From the NCBI RefSeq assembly GCF_002531755.2, contig NZ_CP035000.1, positions 124,001 through 188,000 on the forward strand: a stretch of DNA of 64,000 bases. Reading direction: 5' to 3'. Under the pieces are notes generated by a model. That model had not been told where the DNA came from. It saw only the letters and a list, made by a program, of their open reading frames with translations, and did not search any database. Below are positions 24,518 through 33,159 of this stretch, piece by piece (within the stretch, counting starts at the first letter, position 1; every line of letters begins with the position of its first letter). The position numbers and the translations under genes were made by a program. This DNA comes from Rhizobium acidisoli (GTDB lineage Bacteria; Pseudomonadota; Alphaproteobacteria; Rhizobiales; Rhizobiaceae).

Positions 24518-24545
24518 GTAATACTCTGTTGACGGAAGGTATTAC
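24518..24545. promoter_or_regulatory. Inverted repeat GTAATAC...GTATTAC, vapBC operator
   Basis: Perfect 7-bp arms separated by 14 bases (centres 21 bp apart, two helical turns), 14 bases upstream of the vapB ATG. The spacing suits a VapBC complex with two AbrB-type DNA-binding dimers. Confidence 0.65.
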
Positions 24546-24572
24546 TTCATCCGAGAAATTTCAAGGCTGCCG

Positions 24573-25325
24573 CTAATCCGCCATCGATTGGTAGAGCCAG
24601 TCGGGTAGCGTCTGCGCCGCCACCCGTGCGCCGGCATCGGGAAGCAATGCGTCATCGGTCAATTCGACACCAAAATACGAGGTTGACGGATCCGTTATTA
24701 CCGGACGCTCGTCTTCGTTCGCGGCGAGATAGATCCGTGCGACGTCATCGATACCGAGCTGTTCCGGGCCGCCGATTTCGACGATACCGCCCAAAGGCGT
24801 GGCGACGGTCAATTCGGCCAGAAAGGCGGCGACTTCCGCGGCTGCGACCGGCTTCATCAAGGCTGGCGGCAGCCGGAAGACGTCGCCTTGCGCGCCGATG
24901 TCGATCAATCCGTTTATGAACTCGTAAAACTGGGTGGAGCGGAGGATTGTGTAGGGGCGATTTGAAGCACGGATGAGATTTTCCTGCACCATTTTCGCGC
25001 GAAAATAGTCGCTTTCCACGAGCCGGGGCGTGCCGACGACGGAGAGGGCGAGATAATGCCCGACGCCTGCCTCGGAGGCGGCGGCAAGCAAATTCTTCGT
25101 CGACGCCCTGAAGAAATCCAGTGCCGCGCTGTCGCCGAATGATGCGGCGTTGGTCACATCGACGACGGCGTCGGTTCCCGCGATAGCCGCGTCAAGGCCT
25201 TTGCCGGTCACCGTATCGACGCCAAACGACAGGGACGCGTCGGTAACCTCGTGGCCCGATCGGCGCAGCCTTTCGCTGAGCCGCGTTCCGATGAGACCGC
25301 TTGCTCCCACCACGGTGATTTTCAT
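24573..25325 (-). CDS. NAD(P)-binding (NmrA/SDR-type) protein
   Basis: 250 residues from ATG 25325, preceded by GAGGATGCCGAC. It has an atypical short-chain dehydrogenase fold: glycine motif VVGASGLIGTRLSERLRR (residues 4-21), VVDVTNAASFG, and FRAKMVQENLIRASNRPYTILRSTQF, the NmrA/YesF-like block. The Tyr-Lys catalytic pair of classical SDRs is not obvious, so it may be a redox sensor or quinone-reductase-like enzyme. It is divergent from the sensor-kinase gene, with a palindrome between them. Confidence 0.8.
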   Translation of the reverse strand: MKITVVGASGLIGTRLSERLRRSGHEVTDASLSFGVDTVTGKGLDAAIAGTDAVVDVTNAASFGDSAALDFFRASTKNLLAAASEAGVGHYLALSVVGTPRLVESDYFRAKMVQENLIRASNRPYTILRSTQFYEFINGLIDIGAQGDVFRLPPALMKPVAAAEVAAFLAELTVATPLGGIVEIGGPEQLGIDDVARIYLAANEDERPVITDPSTSYFGVELTDDALLPDAGARVAAQTLPDWLYQSMAD

Positions 25326-25424
25326 GTCGGCATCCTCGCGATCTTTTGGATCGACCATGACCCGAAGCCCAAAACCCTTCCATCATGCGTGTGGCTCGGC
25401 GCCTTCGCCTTAGGTATAGCGGAG

Positions 25425-25439
25425 TAGACCTAAGGTCTA
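25425..25439. promoter_or_regulatory. Palindrome TAGACCTAAGGTCTA, operator candidate
   Basis: Perfect 15-bp palindrome (7+1+7). A second, partial copy in reverse orientation (CCTTAGGTATA) lies at 25409-25419, so half-sites recur over about 30 bp. It is about 100 bases upstream of the NAD(P)-binding gene and in the gap before the sensor kinase. Likely a transcription-factor site; the regulator is unknown. Confidence 0.5.
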
Positions 25440-25580
25440 GGATGACCCACCGGAACGGGAGTGATCTCACACTTGCTCTTTCGCGCCGAGGATCCGGGCT
25501 CGGTGCAACACTACCCCTCCGCGCGATGTATGGAATTCCATGAGTTGCGGCTGTGCTATGACGGGACTACGGTTCGCAGC

Positions 25581-28500
25581 ATGAGCTCGCCAGCCCCGAC
25601 ATCAAGAACGAGTGCTGCACCAAATGCGAATGATCCCCCTGCCTTGTCTGCCCGGCAGGAGCGGTGGATGATCAGCGTCTGGTCGCACCGCCCCCGCGCC
25701 CTGTATCTGGGGCTCTTCATCGCCGCCTATGTGCTCGGCTGCGGCTTTGCCCAATCACTTGCGATCGTGCCGGGAACGGGCATTTCCATCTGGCCTCCGG
25801 CCGGGCTTTTCATCGCAACGCTCATCCTCGCCTCCAGGCGCAGCTGGCCATGGTGGATATTGGGGGGGTGCTTGGCTGAGCTGTTCAGCAATGCCCTCTG
25901 GTTCTACAGTCCGCTGCCGGCGGCCTTTCTGATATACGTCGGCAACGCTCTTGAAGCCGTGGTCGCGGCATGGCTGGTCAATCGGGCCTTGAAGCGGCCG
26001 GCTCAGCTGGAAACCTTGCAGGAGGTTCTCGCATTCGTCGTCCTGGGCGCCGGAATTGCGCCAATCGTCAGCGCGACGGTGGGAAGCGCGACCCTCTCAT
26101 GGTTCGGCATTCAATCGCAATCCTTCGTAACCGCCTGGCCTCTCTGGTGGATCGGTGATGCAACCGGTGTCCTGATCGTCGCGCCGCTGGCGCTCTCCGT
26201 CTTTCATAACTGGCGCGGCAAGACCCGCCTCTCGGCGGCGCAATGGGTGGAAGCTTGCGTCCTTGGGCTGATTTTTCTCGGTGTCGCCGCTCTTTCGCTC
26301 AGCGGCTACCTTCCCTTCGCCTACATCATCATGCCGCCCCTTCTTTGGGCCGCGGTCCGCTTCGAGTTCAAGGGCGCGGCCATATCGCTCGTGCTCCTCG
26401 CCCTGATCACGGCCGTCTTCACAATCACAGGCGCCGGCCAATCTGTCGGCGATGCCGAGTCCCAGAAACACAAGCAGATCATGCTGCAGCTTTTCCTGGC
26501 GATCTCGGCATTTTCGGCGCTGATCGTCGCCGCTATATCCAGGCAACATCAGCTGGCCGTGCTCACATTGCGGCAAAGCGTTGAGACGTTGCGCGACAGG
26601 GAGCAAGAGCTCTCGCAGCTTGTCGACATGGTTCCGAGCCACGTCTGGCGTCTGACACCCGAGGGCGAACCGACCTTCTTCAATAGACGAATGGTCGACT
26701 TCCTCGGCCTCGATGTCGCGGATACGGACAGGCCCGGCATGAGCCGGCTGGAAGCGGTCATCGAGGCCATCATTCACCCCGATGATGCAGCAGGCTTCCG
26801 GGAGGCTCTCAATCATAGCCTCGTCACCGGCGAAAACTTCGCCACGCGGTATCGGCTGCGCCGTGCCGACGGCGTCTATCACTGGATGTCGAGCCGCGCC
26901 GAACCGATGCGGGATCAGACCGGCATCATCGTCCAATGGTACGGCCTTTGCCACGACATCGACGATCAGGTCCGTGCCGAAGAGGCGGTGCGCCAGAGCG
27001 AGCGAGCGCTGCAGCAGATGATCGACGCGGTGCCGGTTCGCGTCTGGAGCGTGGAGCCGGCGAGCGGGTCGGTCTATTTCAACAAACGCTATCAGGATCA
27101 TTTCCGCGCCGTCATCGCCAATTTCGACGCTCTCGGCGAGCCGCGCATCGAAGACCTGCTGCGGCAGCTGATTCACCCCGAAGACGCGCCCGACGTCCAG
27201 CGCACGCTGCGGAATTGTTTCGAAAGCGGCGGCGGCACCGCCATGCGGTTTCGCTGGCGCGAAAAAGACGACGTCTACCGCTGGGCGGAGTGCCGGGTCG
27301 AACCCCGGCACGACGACGATGGAAGGGTCGTGCAATGGTACGGCGTGTCTCTCGATATCGACGAGGAGGTGCGTGCCCTCGAGGCATTGCGTGATCGCGA
27401 ACGCGAACTCTCGCAGCTCGTCGACATGGTCCCGGCCCAGATCCGGCGGCTGACACCGACAGGCGAGCCTGTCTTCTTCAACAAGCGCCTGATCGATTTC
27501 TTCGGTCTCGACGTCGGCGACATGGATAAGCCGGGCGTGAGCCGCCTGTCGGCTGTCATCAACACTCTCGTTCATCCCGATGACGCACCGAGGCTGCTTC
27601 AGACGATTCATCATTCCCTCGCCAGCGGCGATCCCTTCTCGATCAAATACCGTATGCGCCGTTTCGACGGAGCCTATCGCTGGGTCGACGGCCGCGCCGA
27701 GCCGCTGCGGGATCAGAACGGCACGATCACGCAATGGTACGTCATCTCGGTCGATATCGATGACGAGATGCGCGCGCAGGAAGCCTTGCGCGACCGGGAA
27801 CGCGAACTCTCGCAACTGGTCGACATGGTTCCGAGCCTGCTCTGGCGGCTTGATCCGGAAGGGACCCCGACCTTCTTCAACCAGCGCCTGAAAGATTTTC
27901 TTGGTCTCGACATCATTGATATGGAAACGCCGGGGATGAGCCGGCTTGCGGACCTCATCGAGGCCGCCGTCCACCCCGACGATTCCGTCAGCCTCACCCA
28001 AGCACTCCACCATTCCCTCGCCACCGGCGAACGCTTCTCCAAGCAGTATCGCCTGCGACGCGCCGACGGCATCTATCGCTGGATCAAAGGCAGCGCCGAG
28101 CCGCTGCGGGACGAGAGCGGCCGGATTGTCCAATGGTACGGCCTCTCGCACGACATCGACGATCAGCTGCGTGTCGAGGAGGCGCTGCGAGAAAGAGAGC
28201 GCTCGCTCTGGCAGATCGTCGAAACCCTGCCGGCCATGATCGATTGCGCGGCCCCCGACGGAGAACCGGTCTATCGCAACCCCCAGCTCCGCGACTTCCT
28301 CGGATATAAGCTCGAAGAGCTTGATGGAACGGGGAAAACCCGGCTGGACGGCACGCTCGACGCCGGCGTTCATCCCGACGACGTGGCAGGTGTCAAAGAG
28401 AATTATGCGCATTCATTGTCCACCGGCGAGCCCTATGCGCGCCGGCATCGTCTGCGGCGCTACGATGGCGAATATCGCTGGGTCGAGACGCGCGCTGCGC

Positions 28501-29303
28501 CGATGCGCAATGCCGAAGGCGTCATCGTCCAGTGGAACGTCATCTGCCTCGATGTCGACGCTGAAGTTCGGGCGGAGGAAGATCTGCGTCAGGCGCGCGA
28601 GGGCCTTGCGCGGGCGAGCCAGGTGGCGAGCCTTGCCGAGCTTTCGGCCTCCATCGCTCACGAGGTAAATCAGCCGCTCGCGGCCGTCGTCGCCAACTCG
28701 CATGCCTGCCAGCGCTGGCTGATGGCCGAACCGCCGAATATGGAGCGGGCGCAGAGGACGGTCGAGCGCATCATCCGCGACGCCAACTCTGCCGCCGATG
28801 TCGTCAGCCGCATCCGCGCCCTGTTCAAACAATCCGCAGACAGAAGGGTTCATACGACGCTTTCAGGCGTCGTCAGTGAAGCGCGCAACCTCATGGCCGA
28901 AGAAGCGGCGCGCCGTCGCGCCCGTATGGACGTGGAGGTTGACGGCAACCTTCCGCTCATTGCCATCGATCGCATCCAGATCCAGCAGGTTCTGATCAAT
29001 CTCGTCCGCAACGGCATCGAGGCGATGGACACGGTCGACGGCGACAGGGTGATCGGGATGCGCGTGCGCCATATGGGGAATGCCATTCAGACCGAAATCA
29101 GCGATCGCGGTCAGGGTATCGAGTTCCCCGAGAAGATGTTCGAACCTTTCTTCACGACCAAGGAAAACGGCATGGGCATGGGTCTGGCGATTTGCCGCTC
29201 GATCGTCGAGCTGCACGGCGGACGATTGTGGGCAGAGAAGAACGATCCGCACGGGGCGACGTTGATCTTCACCTTGCCGATAGAAACGAAGGCGGCGTCA
29301 TGA
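25581..29303 (+). CDS. MASE1 sensor histidine kinase with five tandem PAS domains
   Basis: 1240 residues from ATG 25581 (upstream in-frame ATGs at 25530 and 25461 are possible; none has a strong ribosome site). N-terminal MASE1 membrane sensor, about eight spans (residues 30-310, with GTGISIWPPAGLFIATLIL). Then five PAS/PAC units at exact 133-residue spacing (about 343-1010), each starting like ELSQLVDMVP and ending VQWYG...DIDD. The HisKA box has the phosphorylated His near 1027 (ASIAHEVNQPLAAVVANS), and the ATPase has LVRNGIEAMD, DRGQGIEFPEKMFEPFF and MGMGLAICRSIVELHGG. Inner-membrane sensor; its stop overlaps the next gene, a FixJ-like regulator. Confidence 0.92.
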   Translation: MSSPAPTSRTSAAPNANDPPALSARQERWMISVWSHRPRALYLGLFIAAYVLGCGFAQSLAIVPGTGISIWPPAGLFIATLILASRRSWPWWILGGCLAELFSNALWFYSPLPAAFLIYVGNALEAVVAAWLVNRALKRPAQLETLQEVLAFVVLGAGIAPIVSATVGSATLSWFGIQSQSFVTAWPLWWIGDATGVLIVAPLALSVFHNWRGKTRLSAAQWVEACVLGLIFLGVAALSLSGYLPFAYIIMPPLLWAAVRFEFKGAAISLVLLALITAVFTITGAGQSVGDAESQKHKQIMLQLFLAISAFSALIVAAISRQHQLAVLTLRQSVETLRDREQELSQLVDMVPSHVWRLTPEGEPTFFNRRMVDFLGLDVADTDRPGMSRLEAVIEAIIHPDDAAGFREALNHSLVTGENFATRYRLRRADGVYHWMSSRAEPMRDQTGIIVQWYGLCHDIDDQVRAEEAVRQSERALQQMIDAVPVRVWSVEPASGSVYFNKRYQDHFRAVIANFDALGEPRIEDLLRQLIHPEDAPDVQRTLRNCFESGGGTAMRFRWREKDDVYRWAECRVEPRHDDDGRVVQWYGVSLDIDEEVRALEALRDRERELSQLVDMVPAQIRRLTPTGEPVFFNKRLIDFFGLDVGDMDKPGVSRLSAVINTLVHPDDAPRLLQTIHHSLASGDPFSIKYRMRRFDGAYRWVDGRAEPLRDQNGTITQWYVISVDIDDEMRAQEALRDRERELSQLVDMVPSLLWRLDPEGTPTFFNQRLKDFLGLDIIDMETPGMSRLADLIEAAVHPDDSVSLTQALHHSLATGERFSKQYRLRRADGIYRWIKGSAEPLRDESGRIVQWYGLSHDIDDQLRVEEALRERERSLWQIVETLPAMIDCAAPDGEPVYRNPQLRDFLGYKLEELDGTGKTRLDGTLDAGVHPDDVAGVKENYAHSLSTGEPYARRHRLRRYDGEYRWVETRAAPMRNAEGVIVQWNVICLDVDAEVRAEEDLRQAREGLARASQVASLAELSASIAHEVNQPLAAVVANSHACQRWLMAEPPNMERAQRTVERIIRDANSAADVVSRIRALFKQSADRRVHTTLSGVVSEARNLMAEEAARRRARMDVEVDGNLPLIAIDRIQIQQVLINLVRNGIEAMDTVDGDRVIGMRVRHMGNAIQTEISDRGQGIEFPEKMFEPFFTTKENGMGMGLAICRSIVELHGGRLWAEKNDPHGATLIFTLPIETKAAS

Positions 29304-29941
29304 CGGACGATGACCATATTGTCTTCATCGTCGATGACGACGAACGTGTCCGGGAGGCGCTCAGCGAGCTCATGGACGCACATGGCATGCGCGCCATCGC
29401 CTTCGAATCCGCCGGCGATTACGTGAGGGCGAACAAGCCTGATGTGCCGGCCTGCCTCATCCTCGATATCGAGCTACCCGACATCAACGGCCTCGATCTG
29501 CAGAGGCAGATTGCCGACGGCGATCATCCGCCGATCGTCTTCATTACCGGCCATGGCGACATCCCCTCCTCCGTGCGTGCGATCAAAAGCGGCGCCGTGG
29601 ATTTCCTGACCAAACCGTTCAGTGACGCGGACCTCCTGACGGCAATCCATGCAGCGCTCGCCGAGGATCGGGAAAAGCGATCGGGACGCGCCGAACTCGA
29701 CATGCTCAAACGACACTATCTCGACTTGACGCCGCGTGAGCGCGAAGTGCTGCCGCTCGTGGTCAGCGGTCTTCTCAACAAGCAGGCGGCAGCCGAACTC
29801 GGGATCAGCGAGGTTACGCTGCAGATCCATAGAAGAAACGTGATGCAGAAAATGGCGGCGGCGTCGCTCGCCGATCTCGTACGGATCGCGGAGAAACTGG
29901 AAATACCGATTACCCACTCGCGCCGGGTGGGGGGGAATTGA
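29300..29941 (+). CDS. FixJ/NarL-type response regulator
   Basis: 213 residues from ATG 29300, overlapping the kinase stop (ATGA). Receiver domain: VDDDERVREAL acidic pocket, phosphorylated Asp in LILDIELPDINGL, FITGHGDIPSSVRAIKSGAVDFLTKPF (Thr and Lys). C-terminal LuxR-type HTH: LTPREREVLPLVVSGLLNKQ, AAAELGISEVTLQIHRRNVM. Most likely the direct partner of the adjacent sensor kinase. It is very similar in layout to the third regulator of the cluster. Confidence 0.93.
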   Translation: MTDDDHIVFIVDDDERVREALSELMDAHGMRAIAFESAGDYVRANKPDVPACLILDIELPDINGLDLQRQIADGDHPPIVFITGHGDIPSSVRAIKSGAVDFLTKPFSDADLLTAIHAALAEDREKRSGRAELDMLKRHYLDLTPREREVLPLVVSGLLNKQAAAELGISEVTLQIHRRNVMQKMAAASLADLVRIAEKLEIPITHSRRVGGN

Positions 29942-29943
29942 AC

Positions 29944-30321
29944 ATGAACGAGACAAGACATATCGTCGCAATCGTCGATGACGATCCAAGACTGCTTGAA
30001 TCGATGGGCGACCTTCTGGAATCGGCGGGTTATGTGGCCCGCGGCTTCCCGTCGGCGGGCTCGCTGCTCATCAGCGGGCTGTCGGAGCTCGACCTACTCA
30101 TCACCGATATCGGAATGCCTGGCATCGACGGCTTCGAACTTCGTGACTTGGTGAGAAAATCACGTCCCGAGTTGCCAGTGTTTCTGATTACGGGCCGCCA
30201 TGAGATAGCCGATCAGGGCCGCGCTCAGGGAGGCGGCGGTTTCTTCCGCAAGCCCTTCGATGCCCAGGCGCTGCTGGCGGCTATCGCCAATGCTTTACAC
30301 CAATCGAGAGATGGAGGGTAA
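29944..30321 (+). CDS. Single-domain response regulator (receiver only)
   Basis: 125 residues from ATG 29944 (GGGGGG about 8 bases upstream; TTG 29938 also possible). Receiver only: VDDDPRLLESMGDLLESAG, phospho-Asp in LLITDIGMPGIDGFELRDL, switch Thr in VFLITGRHE, Lys in FRKPFDAQALLAAI. There is no output domain. It sits between two FixJ-like regulators and ends one base before the next gene's ATG. It may act as phosphate sink or relay between the kinase and the two DNA-binding regulators. Confidence 0.9.
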   Translation: MNETRHIVAIVDDDPRLLESMGDLLESAGYVARGFPSAGSLLISGLSELDLLITDIGMPGIDGFELRDLVRKSRPELPVFLITGRHEIADQGRAQGGGGFFRKPFDAQALLAAIANALHQSRDGG

Positions 30322-30322
30322 C

Positions 30323-31015
30323 ATGAGAGTTGACCAGCCGTTGCTGCGGAGATCGGCGCCGTTATCATTGCAGGGCAGATATGAAGAGGATCAGCCGCTC
30401 GTCATTATCGTCGATGACGACGCATCGGTTCGCGAAGCGCTGTCGGAGCTGATCCTGTCGGCGGGTTTCCAGTCGGTCAGTTTTGCCTCGACCCGCGAAT
30501 TGCTTGATGCCGATATCTTGGAAAACCCCGGCTGTCTGATCCTCGATGTGCGCATGCCCGGAGCAAGCGGTCTCCACCTGCAGAGCCATCTGGCCGAAAA
30601 CGGCATTTCCAAGCCGATCATTTTTCTGACCGGCCACGGCGATATCCCGATGACCGTCCAGGCGATGAAGGCGGGTGCTGTGGATTTTCTCACCAAGCCG
30701 GTGCGGGACCAGACGCTGCTCGACGCCATCACTGCGGCCATTGCGATGGATGCCGAACGACGGGCGGAAGCCGCAATCGCCAAACGCAATGTCAAACGCC
30801 TGGAGACGCTGACGCAGCGCGAGCGTGAAGTTCTGCACGAAGTGGCGCGCGGACGCCTCAACAAACAGATTGCCTTCGATCTCGGCATCAGCGAAGTGAC
30901 GGTCAAACTGCATCGCAGCAACGTCATGCACAAGATGGAGGCCACCTCGATCGGCGAACTGATCCGGGCCTGGGAGACGCTGCCGGCGCAAATGCGGCAG
31001 GCTGGCTCGCGTTAG
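30323..31015 (+). CDS. FixJ/NarL-type response regulator
   Basis: 230 residues from ATG 30323, with GGAGGG directly upstream. A basic N-terminal extension of about 25 residues precedes the receiver: IIVDDDASVREALSELIL, LILDVRMPGASGLHLQ (phospho-Asp), FLTGHGDIPMTVQAMKAGAVDFLTKPV. HTH: LTQREREVLHEVARGRLNKQ then IAFDLGISEVTVKLHRSNVM. It is a paralogue of the first regulator in the cluster; the pair probably arose by duplication. An upstream start inside the previous gene is not supported. Confidence 0.93.
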   Translation: MRVDQPLLRRSAPLSLQGRYEEDQPLVIIVDDDASVREALSELILSAGFQSVSFASTRELLDADILENPGCLILDVRMPGASGLHLQSHLAENGISKPIIFLTGHGDIPMTVQAMKAGAVDFLTKPVRDQTLLDAITAAIAMDAERRAEAAIAKRNVKRLETLTQREREVLHEVARGRLNKQIAFDLGISEVTVKLHRSNVMHKMEATSIGELIRAWETLPAQMRQAGSR

Positions 31016-31225
31016 TTTTTTCCCGGGCGCTTCCCAACGGTTGAGGAATGCCGGCCTAAAACATCCGTTGCCTGTCCATTTGATGCGCGCCGTATCCGAT
31101 TCGCGTTGAAAAAGACGGCGCGGCGCCGGCAATGGGTTTCGCCGTCGCTCCCATGCGTTATCTCTAAATTAAAGCTCAGGGATATGACTTCATACCCGGC
31201 TTAGATTTCATAAAGGAGATCACGC

Positions 31226-31585
31226 CTGAACAATCAATCATCAGCCGCGCCTTCCCCTGAAACCAACGCCTTCGACATCGAAGCAAACTTCTTGTCGGCC
31301 ATGGGGAACGCCAAACGGCTTCACATCCTGCATGTCTTGACCGAAGGAGAAGTGTCGGTGACCGACCTGGCCGAGGAAGTGGGATTGAGCCAATCGTCGA
31401 CTTCCCAGCATCTGGCAATTCTTCGAGAACAAGGACTCGTGCAGACGCGAAGGGTTGCCCAGACGATCTTTTATTCGCTTCAATCCGGCACAGCGAGGAC
31501 GATGCTCGATACGCTCGCAGAGATCTTCGGATCGCGCCGTCAATCGCCACCAGAGCGCGTCCACGCCGGGCGCCTGATGAAGTGA
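31226..31585 (+). CDS. ArsR-family transcriptional regulator, probable CTG start
   Basis: 119 residues if read from CTG 31226, which has a textbook AAGGAG 7 bases upstream (31213-31218). The first ATG is 31301 and a TTG lies at 31292, both without a ribosome site and inside the conserved domain. Winged helix: SAMGNAKRLHILHVLTEGEV, SVTDLAEEVGLSQSSTSQHL, AILREQGLVQTRR. No metal-binding cysteine motif is seen, so it is not a classical ArsR/SmtB metal sensor. Possibly redox- or quorum-responsive, in line with the nitroreductase and FMN reductase that follow. Confidence 0.8.
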   Translation: MNNQSSAAPSPETNAFDIEANFLSAMGNAKRLHILHVLTEGEVSVTDLAEEVGLSQSSTSQHLAILREQGLVQTRRVAQTIFYSLQSGTARTMLDTLAEIFGSRRQSPPERVHAGRLMK

Positions 31586-31777
31586 CCAAGCCTCGCTCCT
31601 GCCGCTCGTGATTGGTCTCCAATCGCTGAGGATAGGATGACCTTGCAGACAATCAGGTCACATCGAGCCCTGATGGACGTTTGATGTACGCCTCCTAGAC
31701 CAGGGTGTGATTACGCCTCCGTTGCGAATGGAGATAATCAACCACACCAGCAACGAAACGGTCAGGAAGAGGCGATC

Positions 31778-32443
31778 ATGGACGTATATGAGGCAGTCAC
31801 CAGCCGACGGTCGGTGCGCGGATTTAAAGACAGGCCTGTGGCAAGGGAGATCCTTGAGCGCGTGCTGTCGGCTGCGGCTTGGTCGCCGTCGGGATCGAAC
31901 ATCCAGCCATGGAATACCTACGTGATGACCGGCGCGCCGCTGGCCGAACTCAAGACATCCGCCGTCGAGCGCGTCGCCCACGGCGACGCCTGGGACAAGC
32001 GGCAGTACGAGATGTATCCGCCGGCGCTGAAGTCCCCTTATGGAGAGCGCCGGTCCGCTTTCGGCAAGGAGCGCTACAGCGCGCTCGGCATTGCGCGGGA
32101 GGATTGGGAGGCGCGCCAGCGGGCAGCGATCGCCAACTGGAACTGCTTCGGCGCGCCCGCCGCCCTGTTCTGCTACATCGACCGTGAGCTGGGTCCGCCC
32201 CAATGGGCCGACGTCGGCATGTATCTGCAGACCGTCATGCTGCTGCTCCGAGCCGAGGGACTGCACAGTTGCCCGCAGATGGCGTGGTCACAGGTTCACG
32301 AGACGGTTGCGGAGGCCTTGTCACCCCCGGACGGGCTCATCCTCTTCTGCGGCATGTCGATCGGATACGAGGACGCAGCGGTCAGTTTTGCCCGTACGGG
32401 CCGCGCCCCGCTTGCCGAGACGGTCACTTTCGTCGACAATTAG
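31778..32443 (+). CDS. Nitroreductase-family FMN oxidoreductase
   Basis: 221 residues, with GGAAGAGG before ATG 31778. Nitroreductase fold: VTSRRSVRGFKDRPV (FMN phosphate contacts, residues 7-21), AAWSPSGSNIQPWNTYVMTG (residues 33-52), and the C-terminal QTVMLLLRAEGLHSCPQMAW and FCGMSIGYED blocks. NAD(P)H-dependent reduction of nitro compounds, quinones or flavin. It is followed about 80 bases later by another flavin reductase, so the two probably act in the same stress response. Confidence 0.9.
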   Translation: MDVYEAVTSRRSVRGFKDRPVAREILERVLSAAAWSPSGSNIQPWNTYVMTGAPLAELKTSAVERVAHGDAWDKRQYEMYPPALKSPYGERRSAFGKERYSALGIAREDWEARQRAAIANWNCFGAPAALFCYIDRELGPPQWADVGMYLQTVMLLLRAEGLHSCPQMAWSQVHETVAEALSPPDGLILFCGMSIGYEDAAVSFARTGRAPLAETVTFVDN

Positions 32444-32526
32444 GCGCTTGCGCTCAAAGGACGAGAGATCCCTTCCATGTTTCCTGCGCATGATGCGTCC
32501 TATCGTGCGCGATATTGGAGAACGCC

Positions 32527-33099
32527 ATGACCACGCATAAAGTAGGCTATCTCATTGGCAGCCTTGCCAAGGGCTCGATCAATCGCAAGCTGGCCAAGGC
32601 GTTGGTGCGGTTCGCCCCGCCGGAACTTGAAATGTCGGAGATATCCTTCAAGGACCTGCCGCTCTACAGCTACGACTATGACGCCGACTACCCTCCGGCC
32701 GGCAAGGCATTCAAGGCTGATATCGCGGCCGTCGACGCCGTGCTGTTCATCACGCCCGAATACAATCGATCCATACCCGGCGGGCTGAAAAACGCAATCG
32801 ACTGGGCAAGCCGCCCCTACGGCACCAACTCGTTCACTCGCAAGCCTTCAGCAGTTATCGGCACGTCGCCGGGCGCGATAGGCACAGCGGTTGCCCAGCA
32901 GAATTTGCGCAGCGTGCTCAGCTTCTGCAATTCGCCCCAGATGAATGCTCCGGAAGCCTACATCCAGTTCACACCGGGGCTGATCACCGATGACGGCGAG
33001 GTTACGAATGAGGCCACCGCGGATTTCCTTCGCAAATTCATGCAGGATTTCCATGTTTTCATAGCACGGGTTCGCTCGGTCCTGCCAAAAGACGCCTAG
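32527..33099 (+). CDS. NADPH-dependent FMN reductase (ChrR/YieF-like)
   Basis: 190 residues from ATG 32527 (GGAG 8 bases upstream). Flavodoxin-like fold: IGSLAKGSINRKLAKALVRF (phosphate loop, residues 10-29), FITPEYNRSIPGGLKNAIDW (family signature, residues 76-95), and VIGTSPGAIGTAVAQQNLR. Enzymes of this family reduce quinones, azo dyes and chromate. It probably forms a unit with the nitroreductase upstream. Confidence 0.92.
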   Translation: MTTHKVGYLIGSLAKGSINRKLAKALVRFAPPELEMSEISFKDLPLYSYDYDADYPPAGKAFKADIAAVDAVLFITPEYNRSIPGGLKNAIDWASRPYGTNSFTRKPSAVIGTSPGAIGTAVAQQNLRSVLSFCNSPQMNAPEAYIQFTPGLITDDGEVTNEATADFLRKFMQDFHVFIARVRSVLPKDA

Positions 33100-33112
33100 A
33101 TTGCACTTAAGA

Positions 33113-33148
33113 GGAACTGGCCGCTCCCATGCGGCAGCGGCCGGTTCC
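33113..33148. terminator. Bidirectional terminator hairpin between convergent genes
   Basis: GGAACTGGCCGCT and AGCGGCCGGTTCC form a 13-pair stem with one G-U pair and a 10-base loop, between the convergent FMN reductase and enolase-superfamily genes. The plus side is followed by CCCGTTTTCG. Confidence 0.7.
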
Positions 33149-33159
33149 CCGTTTTCGTC

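Noticed and set aside
26097..28412. Long minus-strand open frame opposite the sensor kinase
   Set aside because: Shadow of the PAS repeats; repeated sequence derives from them and it has no ribosome site.
26622..28617. Regular 399-base repeats as a possible CRISPR or satellite array
   Set aside because: The repeats are in-frame PAS domains of one protein; there are no short identical repeats with unique spacers.
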